From Phycisphaerales bacterium (lineage in GTDB: Bacteria; Planctomycetota; Phycisphaerae; Phycisphaerales; SM1A02): a stretch of 64,000 nt of DNA. The position numbers were made by a program, and so were the translations under genes. The notes beneath the pieces are model-generated. The model saw only the letters and a list, made by a program, of their open reading frames with translations. It did not search any database and was not told the origin of the DNA. Numbering within the stretch: position 1 is the first letter of the stretch; each line of letters opens with the position of its first letter. The DNA lies in assembly GCA_029260575.1 (NCBI GenBank), contig JAJDDB010000027.1, positions 64,501 through 128,500 on the forward strand, read 5' to 3'. Of the stretch, positions 19,074 to 29,621 are shown piece after piece.

Positions 19074-19904
19074 ATGAACCAACATAAGCTCAACGTTCCG
19101 ATCACGATTCTGGCAATTACGGCGATCACATTCATGGCCGGTGGAGGCGTCCCCGATCGTGATGAATTCACGACGGAATTCCGTATGAAGAAGCGCGGCA
19201 TGTTCGTGCCGACAAGCGATAATCCATACTTCACCCTCCGTCCGGGTAAATTCCTGCGGCTGGAAGGCGACGATGACGGTGAGTTCGTCCGCGTTGACAT
19301 TACGTTTACTGATGAACTGCGCCCGATTCTCTTTCACGATGGCAATCGACTGCTGTTTGCGATGACCCGTGTCGTCGAGGAACGCGAATGGATCGATGGC
19401 GAGCTCGTCGAAATTTCGCGCAATTACTTTGCTGCCTGTCAGAAGACCAGTGATGTGTTTTACTTCGGAGAGGAAGTGGACATCTACGAGAATGGGCAGA
19501 TAGTCAGCCACGACGGCGCGTGGCTTGCCGGCGAGAACGGTGCTGAGCCCGGTCTGATCATGCCGGGTACGCCACTGAATGGCGCGAAGTACTACCAGGA
19601 AATTGCCGTTGATGTCGCGCTGGATCGAGCTGAACACGTCGGCGATGATCTCACCGTCACGGTGCCGCTGAACACATACAAGAACTGCATCAAGGTCGTC
19701 GAGACCACGCCGCTGGAACCCGGCTCTGAGAGCATCAAGTTCTATGCACCCGAAATCGGGTTGATCCACGATGACGGCATCGAGCTCGTCGAGGCGCGAA
19801 AGACCGCTGTGCCATCGAGCTTGTTGGAACAACCCGACACGCCGCTGAATTCTGTGTATTCGCACATTATTTTCGTGCTTCGAATGCTGCTTCAGGGCGG
19901 CTGA
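19074..19904 (+). CDS. Hypothetical exported protein
   Basis: 276 residues; the chosen ATG has GGAGG five bases upstream. The N-terminus (NVPITILAITAITFMAGGG) looks like a signal peptide or anchor. The rest is acidic and beta-rich, with repeated short strands (FVRVDITFTDEL, RNYFAACQKTSDVFYFGEEVDIYENGQ) and a segment GLIMPGTPLNGAKYYQE that resembles secreted proteins of unknown function often annotated in Planctomycetota. It ends in a short hydrophobic tail (HIIFVLRMLLQGG). No catalytic motif is recognised. Confidence 0.72.
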   Translation: MNQHKLNVPITILAITAITFMAGGGVPDRDEFTTEFRMKKRGMFVPTSDNPYFTLRPGKFLRLEGDDDGEFVRVDITFTDELRPILFHDGNRLLFAMTRVVEEREWIDGELVEISRNYFAACQKTSDVFYFGEEVDIYENGQIVSHDGAWLAGENGAEPGLIMPGTPLNGAKYYQEIAVDVALDRAEHVGDDLTVTVPLNTYKNCIKVVETTPLEPGSESIKFYAPEIGLIHDDGIELVEARKTAVPSSLLEQPDTPLNSVYSHIIFVLRMLLQGG

Positions 19905-20101
19905 AGTCGTTGCAGCCGTAGGGCGCCATCCGGGCGAGAGACCTGAATTTCGAATCGAAACTGAAGCTCAATACCAGTGTCGCGGCCGTCTCCAAAGCGG
20001 ATCGCGACACTTCCTATTGAGTCGAACCCACCATGCTGCGTATCCTGTGTACAAGCCGGCCGGTGCCTGTTCGCCCCAAATCGGCCGTGGGAGTTCGATT
20101 C

Positions 20102-21961
20102 ATGACGATTCGAAGCTGGACCAAATCCGCTGTTACCGCCGTGTTTCTGGCCTGTGCTGCCGTTGTGCTGGCTGTGCATGCCGGCTGTGAGGGCATTGAG
20201 CGGGCCGAAGCGCGGCCCAAGCCGACCGCTGCTCCGGGCACGCTGGACCTTGATGTCCCGCCGATCATGCGTGGCACCGTGGCATCGGAATCCATTGTGC
20301 TGGGCTATCAACCGGTCGTGGCGCGTGGATACGGGCTCGTCGTCGGTCTTCAGGGAACCGGCTCCAGAGACATTCCGCCAGACCTGCGATCACACATGAT
20401 CGCTGAAATGGCCAAACGCGGCATCGGCTCAGAAAGCACCGGGTGGGGTGACCTCAAACCGGAGCAGATGCTCAACTCTGAAGACACTGCGATAGTTGTA
20501 GTTGAAGCCGTCGTCCCGCCGGCTGCTGTACAAGGGACGCCGTTTGATATTCGTGTATTTGCGGACTCTCGCACCGGCACCACGAGTCTCGAAGGTGGTC
20601 AACTCTATACGACCGAACTTCGCCCGGGGCCGCTTCGAGTTGGTCGAGCGCAGTCCAGAACGATCGCGCTAGCGCGCGGACCAATCTTTCTGAATCCGTT
20701 TGCTGAGCCCGGCTCTATGGGCCGCGACAGCATCGACCGCAGAACAGGGCGTGTCCTGCAAGGTGGCGTCGTGACGACTGACATCCCGATGAAGCTGCGG
20801 CTGGCAACACCCAGCCACACACGCGCATCGCTGCTGCAGAGTGCGATCAACGCCCACTTTCCCCAGGAACCTGGCCAAATGGGCGATACGGCCCACGGTG
20901 AATCTGACGAGGCGATCGAAATCAAAGTTCCGCCTTCCTATCGCGGCAAGACCCGTGAATTCGTGAAACTTCTGCAACACAGCACGATTCGCCTCGCAGG
21001 TGTCGAATCGGTTGCTGCGTCCATTCGACGGATCGTGATTTCCGACCCTACCTCTGTCGAAGCGGCCTCGTGGCGTTGGGAGGCACTTGGCTCACGTGCC
21101 CTGCCGATCATCAGGGACCTGTACGACTATCCCAGTGAGCCACAGCGACTTGCAGCGCTTCGGGCTGGCGCCAACCTGAACGATGCTCTTGTCGTTCGAC
21201 CATTGATTGACATGGCGAATTCCGCCTCGAAAGACAGTCGGAGAAAGGCTGTTGCGCTGTTGTCCGGTATGGGACCGAACCCCCGTATCGACTATGCGCT
21301 GCGCGATCTGCTCGATGATACTGATCTGGAAATACGCATCGCGTCATATGAAGCGCTCATAGAACGAGATGACCCGTTTCTCATTCGCATGAACATCGAC
21401 GGGAAATTCATGCTCGATCTCATTGAGAGTGACTACCCAATGATCTACATCTCCCAGCTTGGCAAACCGCGCATCGCTGTGTTTGGCACCGACCTGGCTG
21501 TTGAGATTCCCGTGTTCGCTTCGCTGTGGTCCAATCGCCTGATGCTCACCGCAGACCTCGATGACGAAGAGATCGAGGTTTATTACCGAGAACAGGATCA
21601 GATTCAGGGAGCGATCTCTCAGGTTGAGCCGCAACTTGCTGCTCTGGTACCATTTCTGGCGCACGACACGACGATCGAATCGCCGGATCCGGGGCTGGGA
21701 TTAAGCTATGCTCAGACGGTCGGGGCGATTTATCAAATATGGAGGCAAGGCGCGCTCAAAGCCGATTTCAAAGCCGAACAGGACCGCATTCTGGCAGCGA
21801 TTCTCGAACAGCGCCAGCAGGAGCGGCCGGAGGAACGGCCGGAGTTTTCCGATCCTGATTTTGACGTTATCAATCCCGACAGGACTTTCGAAGAGAACCC
21901 CCCGGTCGGCGATCAGAATTACAGCGATCTTGATCGTCTGCAACCGACGGTCCCACGATGA
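20102..21961 (+). CDS. FlgI-like P-ring protein with C-terminal HEAT-like extension, putative lipoprotein
   Basis: 619 residues from an ATG with GGGAG upstream. The signal peptide ends VHAGC, a lipobox. Residues ~60-320 match FlgI: VVARGYGLVVGLQGTGS, AIVVVEAVVPPAAVQGTPFDIRV, TSLEGGQLYTTELR, then the SINAHFP and REFVKLLQ segments. FlgI forms the P-ring of the flagellar basal body in the peptidoglycan layer and is usually about 370 residues and not lipidated. Here some 300 residues follow, beginning with helical repeats (LAALRAGANLNDALVVRPLIDMA...RKAVALLSGM...) that look HEAT-like. No other flagellar gene is in the window. Confidence 0.8.
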   Translation: MTIRSWTKSAVTAVFLACAAVVLAVHAGCEGIERAEARPKPTAAPGTLDLDVPPIMRGTVASESIVLGYQPVVARGYGLVVGLQGTGSRDIPPDLRSHMIAEMAKRGIGSESTGWGDLKPEQMLNSEDTAIVVVEAVVPPAAVQGTPFDIRVFADSRTGTTSLEGGQLYTTELRPGPLRVGRAQSRTIALARGPIFLNPFAEPGSMGRDSIDRRTGRVLQGGVVTTDIPMKLRLATPSHTRASLLQSAINAHFPQEPGQMGDTAHGESDEAIEIKVPPSYRGKTREFVKLLQHSTIRLAGVESVAASIRRIVISDPTSVEAASWRWEALGSRALPIIRDLYDYPSEPQRLAALRAGANLNDALVVRPLIDMANSASKDSRRKAVALLSGMGPNPRIDYALRDLLDDTDLEIRIASYEALIERDDPFLIRMNIDGKFMLDLIESDYPMIYISQLGKPRIAVFGTDLAVEIPVFASLWSNRLMLTADLDDEEIEVYYREQDQIQGAISQVEPQLAALVPFLAHDTTIESPDPGLGLSYAQTVGAIYQIWRQGALKADFKAEQDRILAAILEQRQQERPEERPEFSDPDFDVINPDRTFEENPPVGDQNYSDLDRLQPTVPR

Positions 21962-22190
21962 TGCTCGCCGGATAACAGCACCACAGGGAATCAGTCATGG
22001 ATGACTCGACTTCATAACGCCGACCGCGCGGGAGTCGGTGCCGATTGCATTGCCCATGAAAGAGTACGAATCAGCACATCCAGTTGACGGAGAGTCGATC
22101 ATCGGTCACGCTGCACCGGTGGCGACACATGGCGCACGGCGCGCCCGGCCGCAAACGATGCAGGATGCATTGGGAGGAGATTCACGCAGG

Positions 22191-25100
22191 ATGCGTTTAG
22201 CCAAGGTCACTATCGCCGGATTCAAATCATTCGCAGACCCCACCGAATTTCGGTTCGACGAACCGAAGACCGGCATCGTCGGCCCGAACGGGTGCGGCAA
22301 GAGCAACGTCGTTGACGCAATCAAATGGGTTCTTGGAGAGCGATCCGCCAAGAGCCTGCGCGGCGATGCCATGCTCGATGTCATCTTCGCCGGCTCTGCT
22401 GCGCGAAAACCACTCGGCGCAGCGTCTGTCTCACTGACCTTCGACAATCCGATTGTCGATCCGGATGCGGATGCGGATGCGCAATCGCGCCGCGATCTGC
22501 ACATCGACAGCGATCAGGTCAGTGTCTGCCGCCGGCTGTATCGAGACGGCCGCAGTGAATACCTGATCAACGATCACAAGGCCAGGCTCAAGGACATCAA
22601 GGAACTCTTTCTCGATACCGGTATCGGTGCGCACGCGTATTCCATCATCGAACAGGGCAAGGTGGATGCGATGCTGCTGGCCAATCCCGTCGAGCGCCGC
22701 AACATCCTTGAAGAGGCAGCCGGGGTCGCGCGATTCAAAGCTCGAAGACTCGAAGCCTCGCGCAAACTGGAACGCTCGGAAGTCAATCTCGTGCGCGTCC
22801 GTGAACAACTGTCCAACACGGAACGCCGGCTGCGCATCGTCAAAGGGCAAGCCGCAAAGGCTCGCCGATTCCAGACGCTGGATGCGCGTTATCGCCAGTT
22901 GCGCATGGACCTGTCGCTCGATCAATACCATGAACTGCGGCAGCGTCTTGAAGGACTCACAAGCCGCATCGCTGATCTTGACGACGAGCGGAAGCAGCTT
23001 GTCGACTCGCTCACAGATTTGGAAGAAGCGAAGCAATCAGCAGAGATTCAACGACACGATCTGCAGACGAAGCAGCGTGACCTGGAGCAACAACGGCTCA
23101 AGCGCGAATCCACTCGCAAACATGCCGAACAGCGTTGTGAAATGACGCAGCGCAACATCAATGAAGCCCGCGAACATATCGAAAGTGACCGCCAGCAGGT
23201 GACTGATCTTGATGCAAGGATTCAGCAGCATCGCGAGGATCTTTCGACAGTTGAACAGCAAATTGCTGCTGCAGCTGAGCGCGTTACAGATGTCGAGCAT
23301 CGTGTGAACGAACTCAGCGAAACGCGGGCCCGCAGACAGGAAGCTGCTGTTGCTGCGGATGAGCAGCTCGAAACCGCAACCGAAGCAACCAATCGATCAC
23401 TGCAGCAACAAACTGCGCTGCAATCTCGGCTCGAATCCGTGCATACTCGTGTTGACACTCTGGATGAACAACAGCAGCGACTTCAGAAGCGCTTGCTCCT
23501 GATCGAAGGTGAGACTGAGCTAACAACGACCGCTCGCGACAATGCCGACACACAACGACAACGATCAACGGCCGAGGCCGATCGGCTTGAGAAGGAACTG
23601 GGCGACCACGACCGCACATCTGCGGAGCTTGGCCAGCAACAGGCTGCGCTCGCAGAACAACTTGCCGATGCACGTCATCAGCGAGCCGGCGTGCAGTCGC
23701 GCCTGCATCTGTTAACGGAGATGCACCAGGCCCGCGAAGGGCTGGATGACGCAGTCAAGCATGTGCTGGACCACGTTGAAGACTACGCCGGAGTACACGG
23801 CGTCCTGGCGGACGCAATCGACACCGATCGCGCGTTTGCCCCCTTGGTAGAAGCTGCTTTGGGCGCGAATTTGAACCTACTCGTTGTTGACACACCTGAG
23901 GTTGCATGGCAGTTGCAGTCCAGCACGCGCGAATTGCCCGGCAGACTCGCTTTGATCAGCAATGTGCCGCTTCGAGAAACACCGCAATCCCCTCTGCCGG
24001 AGCCGCCCACAGCGGCCACGGAGCGCGGCGTGCGCACGATCTGGTCGCTGCTGCGTGTCAAGAGCACCGCTGATCAGGCTGTGCTGCGACTTCTCAGACA
24101 CACTGCCGGCGCGCCGAATCTCGAAACTGCACTTGAGCTTGCGGGCGGATCGATGGCAGGCTGGCGTTTCGTCACCGAAGCAGGCGAAGTCGTTGAAGCA
24201 GACGGCCGTCTGCGCATCGGCAAACAGCGCACTACCGAAGGCCAGTCGACGAACGGCTGGCTGACGCGACGAATCGAAATAGCAGAATTGCAGGCATCGC
24301 TGAATCGCCTCGAATCCAGCATCGAATCGTGGGCGCAGCAGTTTGATGAATTGAATAATGAATCCGATCAGGCCCGCCAGCGACGAATCGATATCGAGCA
24401 CCAGCTTGATCAGGCCCGCCATCGCAGCATCGAAGCGCAGTACCAGCATCAGCGTCTGTCCAACGATCTGCAGCGCCTGCAGCGTGAAGCCCACACCGTT
24501 GAAGCTGAGCGGCAGGAAATCGATCAACAGCTTGCGGAGCTGCGATCCGAGCGTCAGGACATTGCCGGCTCGCTCGAAGAGCTCGAGATCACAATTCAAC
24601 AACTCGAACAGCGAACTGTTGAACTTCGAAATACCACCGAAACAGCCCATAAAGAGGCTGAAGCGATCAGCGAGCAACTAACCACAGCTCGCGTTGAGCT
24701 TGGACAAATCAGCGAGCAATTGGAAAGTACTCGGCGTGAGCGGCGACATCTTGATCGCAATGTTGAGGAAGGTGCCCGTCAACGCGAATTGCTGACACAG
24801 CAGGTGAATCGTCGCCTGTCACAAGTCGATCAATACGAGGCATCTATCGCTGATGCCGCCGAAGAGATCGCCCAGTGCGGCGCAGCGCTCACCGATCTTG
24901 CAGCCTGTCACATTGACCTAGACCACCAGATCGAAGAGACCGCAGCCCAGGTGCAACATGCTGCAGATCGGCTCAATACCGCGCGCGACAAACGCACCCA
25001 CCTGGACCGCGATTACTATGCAGTCGAAATGAGCCGCCGGGAACTGGAGGTTAAGCGTGAGAACCTCGAAGAGCGCACACTCGAAGAGCTTGAAGTCGAT

Positions 25101-25934
25101 CTGGCCCAGGCATATGTTCCCTATCGCGGGGAGCGCGAAACGGAAAACAGCGAAGCCTTTGATCGTCGGGCTGCCGAATCAGAGGCAGAAACGCTGCGAG
25201 ATGAAATCCGAAAGCTCGGCAACGTGAACATCGATGCCATTGATGAAGAGCTATCGCTTGAGCAGCGCAATGAAGACTTGATTCAACAGGTGGCAGATAT
25301 TGACGAGGCGGTTGCGCAGCTCAATCAGTTGATCAGCGAATTGGACAAGGCCAGCCGAACACGATTTGAGGATACGTTCAACGCGATTCGTGAGAATTTT
25401 GCCGGTCCTAAAGGCATGTTCCGGCAGCTGTTCGGCGGCGGCAGCGCAGATCTTTTCTTCGTGCCTGATGAAAACGGCAACGTTGATGTGCTCGAATCCG
25501 GCATCGAAATCAAGGCCAAGCCGCCGGGCAAAGAACCTCGCGTCCTGAAGCAGCTCTCCGGCGGCGAGAAATCGATGACCGCAGTCGCATTGCTCATGGC
25601 GATCTTCAAGAGCAAGCCGTCGCCGTTCTGCATTCTTGACGAAGTTGATGCCGCGCTCGACGAGGCAAACGTGGATCGATTCTGCCACGTTCTGGACCCG
25701 TTCCTGGACCGCAGCCACTTCATTGTGATCACGCATCACAAGCGAACTATGCAGGCGTGTGATCAGCTCTATGGCGTTACTATGCAGGAACGCGGCGTGA
25801 GCAAACGCGTCGCTGTGGAAGTTGATGATGTGGCGGCAGACGGCCGGATTGCTGAAGCTGCGGTCAAGCGTGCTGAAACGGCCGAGCCGCCGATGATCGA
25901 GACGATGCGGCAGGGAGAGTTGGTTGAAAGTTGA
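22191..25934 (+). CDS. smc: Chromosome segregation protein SMC
   Basis: 1247 residues, the usual SMC size. It starts [20 protein letters not shown], the canonical N-terminus, with GGAGGAG upstream; an in-frame upstream extension to 22038 is unlikely to be translated. Walker A is GPNGCGKSN. Two long Gln/Glu/Arg-rich coiled-coil arms (~170-500 and ~670-1000) flank a hinge near 510-660 ([24 protein letters not shown]...). The C-terminal head has the ABC signature [14 protein letters not shown] and Walker [15 protein letters not shown]. It organises and segregates the chromosome with ScpA/ScpB, which are not in the window. Confidence 0.97.
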   Translation: MRLAKVTIAGFKSFADPTEFRFDEPKTGIVGPNGCGKSNVVDAIKWVLGERSAKSLRGDAMLDVIFAGSAARKPLGAASVSLTFDNPIVDPDADADAQSRRDLHIDSDQVSVCRRLYRDGRSEYLINDHKARLKDIKELFLDTGIGAHAYSIIEQGKVDAMLLANPVERRNILEEAAGVARFKARRLEASRKLERSEVNLVRVREQLSNTERRLRIVKGQAAKARRFQTLDARYRQLRMDLSLDQYHELRQRLEGLTSRIADLDDERKQLVDSLTDLEEAKQSAEIQRHDLQTKQRDLEQQRLKRESTRKHAEQRCEMTQRNINEAREHIESDRQQVTDLDARIQQHREDLSTVEQQIAAAAERVTDVEHRVNELSETRARRQEAAVAADEQLETATEATNRSLQQQTALQSRLESVHTRVDTLDEQQQRLQKRLLLIEGETELTTTARDNADTQRQRSTAEADRLEKELGDHDRTSAELGQQQAALAEQLADARHQRAGVQSRLHLLTEMHQAREGLDDAVKHVLDHVEDYAGVHGVLADAIDTDRAFAPLVEAALGANLNLLVVDTPEVAWQLQSSTRELPGRLALISNVPLRETPQSPLPEPPTAATERGVRTIWSLLRVKSTADQAVLRLLRHTAGAPNLETALELAGGSMAGWRFVTEAGEVVEADGRLRIGKQRTTEGQSTNGWLTRRIEIAELQASLNRLESSIESWAQQFDELNNESDQARQRRIDIEHQLDQARHRSIEAQYQHQRLSNDLQRLQREAHTVEAERQEIDQQLAELRSERQDIAGSLEELEITIQQLEQRTVELRNTTETAHKEAEAISEQLTTARVELGQISEQLESTRRERRHLDRNVEEGARQRELLTQQVNRRLSQVDQYEASIADAAEEIAQCGAALTDLAACHIDLDHQIEETAAQVQHAADRLNTARDKRTHLDRDYYAVEMSRRELEVKRENLEERTLEELEVDLAQAYVPYRGERETENSEAFDRRAAESEAETLRDEIRKLGNVNIDAIDEELSLEQRNEDLIQQVADIDEAVAQLNQLISELDKASRTRFEDTFNAIRENFAGPKGMFRQLFGGGSADLFFVPDENGNVDVLESGIEIKAKPPGKEPRVLKQLSGGEKSMTAVALLMAIFKSKPSPFCILDEVDAALDEANVDRFCHVLDPFLDRSHFIVITHHKRTMQACDQLYGVTMQERGVSKRVAVEVDDVAADGRIAEAAVKRAETAEPPMIETMRQGELVES

Positions 25935-25982
25935 TTACCCGGCTGGTGCTATAGGCGAACTCGAAGACTGCATGAAACACAT

Positions 25983-26001
25983 ACCGGGCGATCTGCCCGG
26001 T
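25983..26001. terminator. Hairpin between convergent genes, probable terminator
   Basis: A perfect seven-base stem (accgggc / gcccggt) with the five-base loop gatct, 49 bp after the smc stop and 30 bp before the end of the converging DUF1444 gene. The T-tract is weak on either side, so efficiency is uncertain. Confidence 0.5.
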
Positions 26002-26030
26002 GCTTGTGTACGAATGAGTTGATTCTTTGA

Positions 26031-26852
26031 TCACGCTGCGGATTTCGTACCTGCAACGCCGTCCTGTGTCACAACGAAGAAATCAGATGTGATCGGGTAC
26101 GGCAGACGACGGAAGTCGTGTTGCACGCGTTTGTGCAATCGATCGACAAAATCGGTCGGATCGATTGTCAAGGCCAGCAGCATGTCACGGGCCGGCGTTG
26201 CGACATAAAAATCGCCACGCAACTCTGGCGCGAGCTTTTCGTGCAGCGATGTCAGCAGCAGCCGGGCAGCGTCATAACCATCCTGCCGTGTGACCAGCGC
26301 AGCGCGACCACCTTCTGATGAGTCGATGAGCTGGACCTGCAACTCCGGCGAATACCGCTCGAGATTCTGACGCGCAATGCCATCGAGATCATCCGCATCC
26401 AGCCCCCATCGCAGAAGCTGCTCGACTGTGATGCTGACGGTCATTTGCGGCATATCGATCACAAACACGATCACCGTGTCGTTGACATATGGAATATGCG
26501 CAACCTGCTCCTGATCGAGATGATCGAAGATACTTACAGGTTGAATGCGCGGCATGATTCGCGGTTTGGCCACGCTCAGCGGCAGCGGCACCGAGCCGAT
26601 GGCATCACCCTCGATCAGGCGCTCAAGATAATTCTCAACGATCTCCGTACCCCGGGCTGGTTCGACCATTACCATGCGATAAAGATTCTCAAGCCCAAGG
26701 TGCTTACCGTTGAGAATCAAATCCATCGGGCCGGCGAGATCAACATCGCGCTCGGGATACAGCCGCCCCAGGATCTTGGCGACCTGCTCTCCAAAGGCTT
26801 CAGGCTCTCGGGGCATACGGGCCATAGACGGCTCCAACTGATATCGGTCCAT
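26031..26852 (-). CDS. DUF1444-family protein
   Basis: 273 residues from an ATG preceded by AGGAAG (a GTG at 26870 is a weaker alternative). The layout matches the DUF1444 (Bacillus YtpQ-like) family: an N-terminal helical part, PRIMPRIQPVSIFDHL, then HIPYVNDTVIVFVIDMPQMTVSITVEQLLRWGLDADDL and a C-terminal GRAALVTRQDGYDAARLLL segment. The molecular role of the family is not established. It is transcribed away from kdsA. Confidence 0.82.
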   Translation of the reverse strand: MDRYQLEPSMARMPREPEAFGEQVAKILGRLYPERDVDLAGPMDLILNGKHLGLENLYRMVMVEPARGTEIVENYLERLIEGDAIGSVPLPLSVAKPRIMPRIQPVSIFDHLDQEQVAHIPYVNDTVIVFVIDMPQMTVSITVEQLLRWGLDADDLDGIARQNLERYSPELQVQLIDSSEGGRAALVTRQDGYDAARLLLTSLHEKLAPELRGDFYVATPARDMLLALTIDPTDFVDRLHKRVQHDFRRLPYPITSDFFVVTQDGVAGTKSAA

Positions 26853-27037
26853 TAACTTCCTTACGGACACAGAGTTACATCTTCGGCTTCCACGTCAAGC
26901 TGAAGAACGAAAAAAAGACCTGTTGCCGACAACCGGCACTTTGACGCACCTCCTGTATCGGCGATGCGGTTATCCGGAAGTGCGAAATTCATACTACGGC
27001 CTCCAGTATGTGGTTCGAGCCCCCTCAGGCGGATACT

Positions 27038-27898
27038 GTGACGACCGTGACACTTCGAACTTTCCAAATCGATTCCGTTGCATGTGGACATGGCAGCCCG
27101 CTGGTGGTCATCGCGGGCCCCTGCGTACTGGAGGCCCCACAGACTAACGATCTGATTGGCACAACCATTCGGGATATCTGCCGTGATCTTGGCCTGGGGT
27201 TCATCTTCAAAGCAAGTTTCGACAAGGCAAATCGATCGAGCATTACCTCGAAGCGTGGTCCGGGCATTGAACAGGGCCTTAAGGAACTCGCCCGCTTACG
27301 TAATGAGCTCAGTGTCCCTGTCACGACTGACATTCACACCGCTGAGCAGGCGGCTTTGGCAGCGAATGTTGCGGACATCCTGCAGATCCCTGCGTTCCTT
27401 TGCCGGCAAACCGATCTGCTCTTGGCGTGCGCCGAATCGGGCAAACCCGTCAACGTGAAGAAGGGACAGTTTCTTTCGCCCGCTGAGATGAAGCATGTCG
27501 TAGCAAAGCTGGAAGAAGGCGGCTGTGATCGCATCATGCTTACCGAGCGAGGAACATTCTTCGGATACAACCGTCTGGTCAATGACTTCATCGGAATTGG
27601 CGATCTTCTGGAGTTCGGGCTCCCTGTTTGTTTCGATATAACCCATTCCACGCAGCTTCCCGGGGCAGGCACAACACAAACGGCCGGCCGACCCGAACGT
27701 GCGGCATTGCTTGCTCGAGCAGCAGTCGCGGCCGGCGTGCATGCGGTCTTTATCGAATGTCATCCAAACCCCGCAGAGGCACATTCTGACTCCAGCACAA
27801 TGCAGCCGCTGAATGTAATGGATGATCTGCTCAGGAATCTTGCTGGGATATGGCAAGCTGCAGCATCTGCGCCGACTTTGGTTCAGCCTGGCGATTAG
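27038..27898 (+). CDS. kdsA: 2-dehydro-3-deoxyphosphooctonate aldolase (KDO-8-phosphate synthase)
   Basis: Condenses phosphoenolpyruvate with arabinose-5-phosphate to KDO-8-phosphate, the first committed step to the inner-core sugar of lipopolysaccharide. Motifs: VIAGPCVLEA, FKASFDKANRSS, GLKELARLR, VTTDIHTAEQA, DILQIPAFLCRQTDLL, KPVNVKKGQFLSP, TERGTFFGYNRLV, FDITHSTQLPG. The start is uncertain: GTG at 27038 is preceded by AGGCGG and gives 286 residues of typical length; ATG at 27008 would add ten residues. Presence of this gene supports a diderm cell with KDO-containing glycolipid. Confidence 0.95.
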   Translation: MTTVTLRTFQIDSVACGHGSPLVVIAGPCVLEAPQTNDLIGTTIRDICRDLGLGFIFKASFDKANRSSITSKRGPGIEQGLKELARLRNELSVPVTTDIHTAEQAALAANVADILQIPAFLCRQTDLLLACAESGKPVNVKKGQFLSPAEMKHVVAKLEEGGCDRIMLTERGTFFGYNRLVNDFIGIGDLLEFGLPVCFDITHSTQLPGAGTTQTAGRPERAALLARAAVAAGVHAVFIECHPNPAEAHSDSSTMQPLNVMDDLLRNLAGIWQAAASAPTLVQPGD

Positions 27899-27992
27899 TG
27901 GTGCGTGCGGGGCTGTCAGAGTAGTGCTGGCCGAGACCCGACGAACCGCGTACCATTGCAACAGGGTTAACAGAGGTGAGGACGGAGCAGCC

Positions 27993-28547
27993 GTGAAGAA
28001 GTGCGACTTGTGCAATCAACCAGCCGTCGTACATGAGACGACTGTCAAGAGCGGCATTACTCAGGAAATCCATCTCTGTGCGGACTGCGCGAATCAGGCC
28101 GGCGTTGTGATTCCCGGGCAACCGAAACCCGCAGAGATGCTGCAACATTTTGTGATCGGGCCGGGCGACGTGAAGAAACGCGCAGCGTCGCGCGGGCGTC
28201 GGCTTTCCTGCACTAGCTGCGGCATGACATTCGCCGAGTTCAGACGAAACGGCACGCTCGGTTGCGCTGCGTGTTATGAAGCATTCGGCAAACACCTCTC
28301 CGCGCTCATTGAACGTGCACAATGCGGCGCGACGCATCATTGCGGCAAGTCGCCACATAATGCTGGAACATCAATTGACCGCCAGGCGCGAATCAGCAAA
28401 CTGATGCGTGAACTCAACAGTGCCGTTGCTGCCGAACAATATGAACGCGCAGCAGAGTTGCGGGATCGTCTTCAGGATCTCGAGCAGGAACCACCGACTT
28501 TACACACGCGCAGCTCTCAGCCCAGCCAGGAGGAGCGGAGCGTCTGA
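27993..28547 (+). CDS. mcsA: McsA-like zinc-finger activator of protein arginine kinase (UvrB/UvrC motif)
   Basis: 184 residues from a GTG with GGAG at five-base spacing. Paired CxxC motifs occur at the N-terminus (CDLCNQ, CADCAN) and in the middle (CTSCGM, CAACYE), as in McsA, and a UvrB/UvrC-interaction motif (MRELNSAVAAEQYERAAELRDRLQ) lies near residues 135-160. In Bacillus McsA binds and activates the arginine kinase McsB; here the mcsB gene follows 16 bp downstream, so the partnership is supported by context. Neither ctsR nor clpC is in the window. Confidence 0.9.
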   Translation: MKKCDLCNQPAVVHETTVKSGITQEIHLCADCANQAGVVIPGQPKPAEMLQHFVIGPGDVKKRAASRGRRLSCTSCGMTFAEFRRNGTLGCAACYEAFGKHLSALIERAQCGATHHCGKSPHNAGTSIDRQARISKLMRELNSAVAAEQYERAAELRDRLQDLEQEPPTLHTRSSQPSQEERSV

Positions 28548-28563
28548 GCTCCGGGGGCGCACG

Positions 28564-29601
28564 ATGCAGTCCACTTCCGGCCAACCAAATCTGCGTGGAC
28601 GCGGCCCCGACTCTGATGTCGTCATGAGTTGCCGTGTCAGACTGGCTCGCAATGTCGCTGGCTTCCCATTCGTCAACACGGCGACGAGCCAGCAACAGGA
28701 TGAACTCATTCACCTCTTGAAGAACATCCTTCTCAACAACGATCTCGATGAGAAGCTGCACTGGGTTGACTTGACGCAATCCAGCTCGCGCGAGCGCCTG
28801 TTGCTTGTCGAACGACACCTCATCTCCAAACAACATGCGGAAAGCGAAGCGCATCGCGCTGTCGCGCTCTCTCGTGATGAAACGCTGAGCGTGATGATCA
28901 ATGAAGAAGATCATCTGCGCATGCAGGTGCTCGCGCCCGGCCTGCAACTTGAAGATGTGCTCACGCGCATCAACGAGTTTGATGATCTGATCGAAAATCG
29001 AGTCGATTACGCCTATGACGCGCGTTGGGGATATCTGACTGCCTGCCCGACCAACGTCGGGACCGGCGCGCGATTCTCCGTAATGCTGCACCTGCCTGCT
29101 CTCAAGATCACCAACGAAATCGAGCGGGTTCGCCGTGCTGCCAAGGAATTGCAATTGGCTGTGCGCGGTTACTACGGCGAGGGTTCTGAATCGGCGGGCG
29201 ACTTCTACCAGGTCAGCAATCAGATCACATTGGGCAAGACGGAACCGGAAATACTCGGCGAATTCTGCGAACGAATCGTCCCCAAAATCATTGACTACGA
29301 ACGGCACGCTCGGCGGCTGCTGCTTGAGCAGAACCTCTCACACCTCGACGATCGGGTACACAGGGCGCTCGGAACACTTCGTGCCGCACGACTGATTGGT
29401 GCCGAGGAAGCGATGCGAATGTTGAGCAGGCTGCGGCTGGGCGTCACGCTTGGCAGAATTGACGGCATCAGATTAGACACAATCAACCGCCTGTTTCTTG
29501 AGGTGCAACCCTCACATCTTCAGGTCCATGCCGGACCGGGATGCGCAGGCAACGAATTGCGCGAAGCCCGCGCTTCGCTCATTCGCAGTCGGTTGCCGTA
29601 G
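28564..29601 (+). CDS. mcsB: Protein arginine kinase (ATP:guanido phosphotransferase fold)
   Basis: 345 residues. Signatures of the guanido kinase domain: SCRVRLARNVAGFPF, LSVMINEEDHLRMQ (the conserved glutamate region), WGYLTACPTNVGTGARFS, and GFYG-like/QVSNQITLG. Bacterial McsB phosphorylates arginines on client proteins, marking them for ClpCP degradation. The order mcsA-mcsB copies the Firmicute operon, but without ctsR and clpC. The C-terminal ~100 residues correspond to the phospho-arginine-binding domain (RVHRALGTLRAARLIGAEEAM). The start was set by the ATG just after mcsA. Confidence 0.92.
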   Translation: MQSTSGQPNLRGRGPDSDVVMSCRVRLARNVAGFPFVNTATSQQQDELIHLLKNILLNNDLDEKLHWVDLTQSSSRERLLLVERHLISKQHAESEAHRAVALSRDETLSVMINEEDHLRMQVLAPGLQLEDVLTRINEFDDLIENRVDYAYDARWGYLTACPTNVGTGARFSVMLHLPALKITNEIERVRRAAKELQLAVRGYYGEGSESAGDFYQVSNQITLGKTEPEILGEFCERIVPKIIDYERHARRLLLEQNLSHLDDRVHRALGTLRAARLIGAEEAMRMLSRLRLGVTLGRIDGIRLDTINRLFLEVQPSHLQVHAGPGCAGNELREARASLIRSRLP

Positions 29602-29621
29602 ATTTCAACTGCGAGTATCCG

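Noticed and set aside
26909-26938. Attenuator-like hairpin plus T-run upstream of the DUF1444 gene (minus strand)
   Set aside because: The stem is only five bases and is separated from the T-run by several bases; too weak to annotate.
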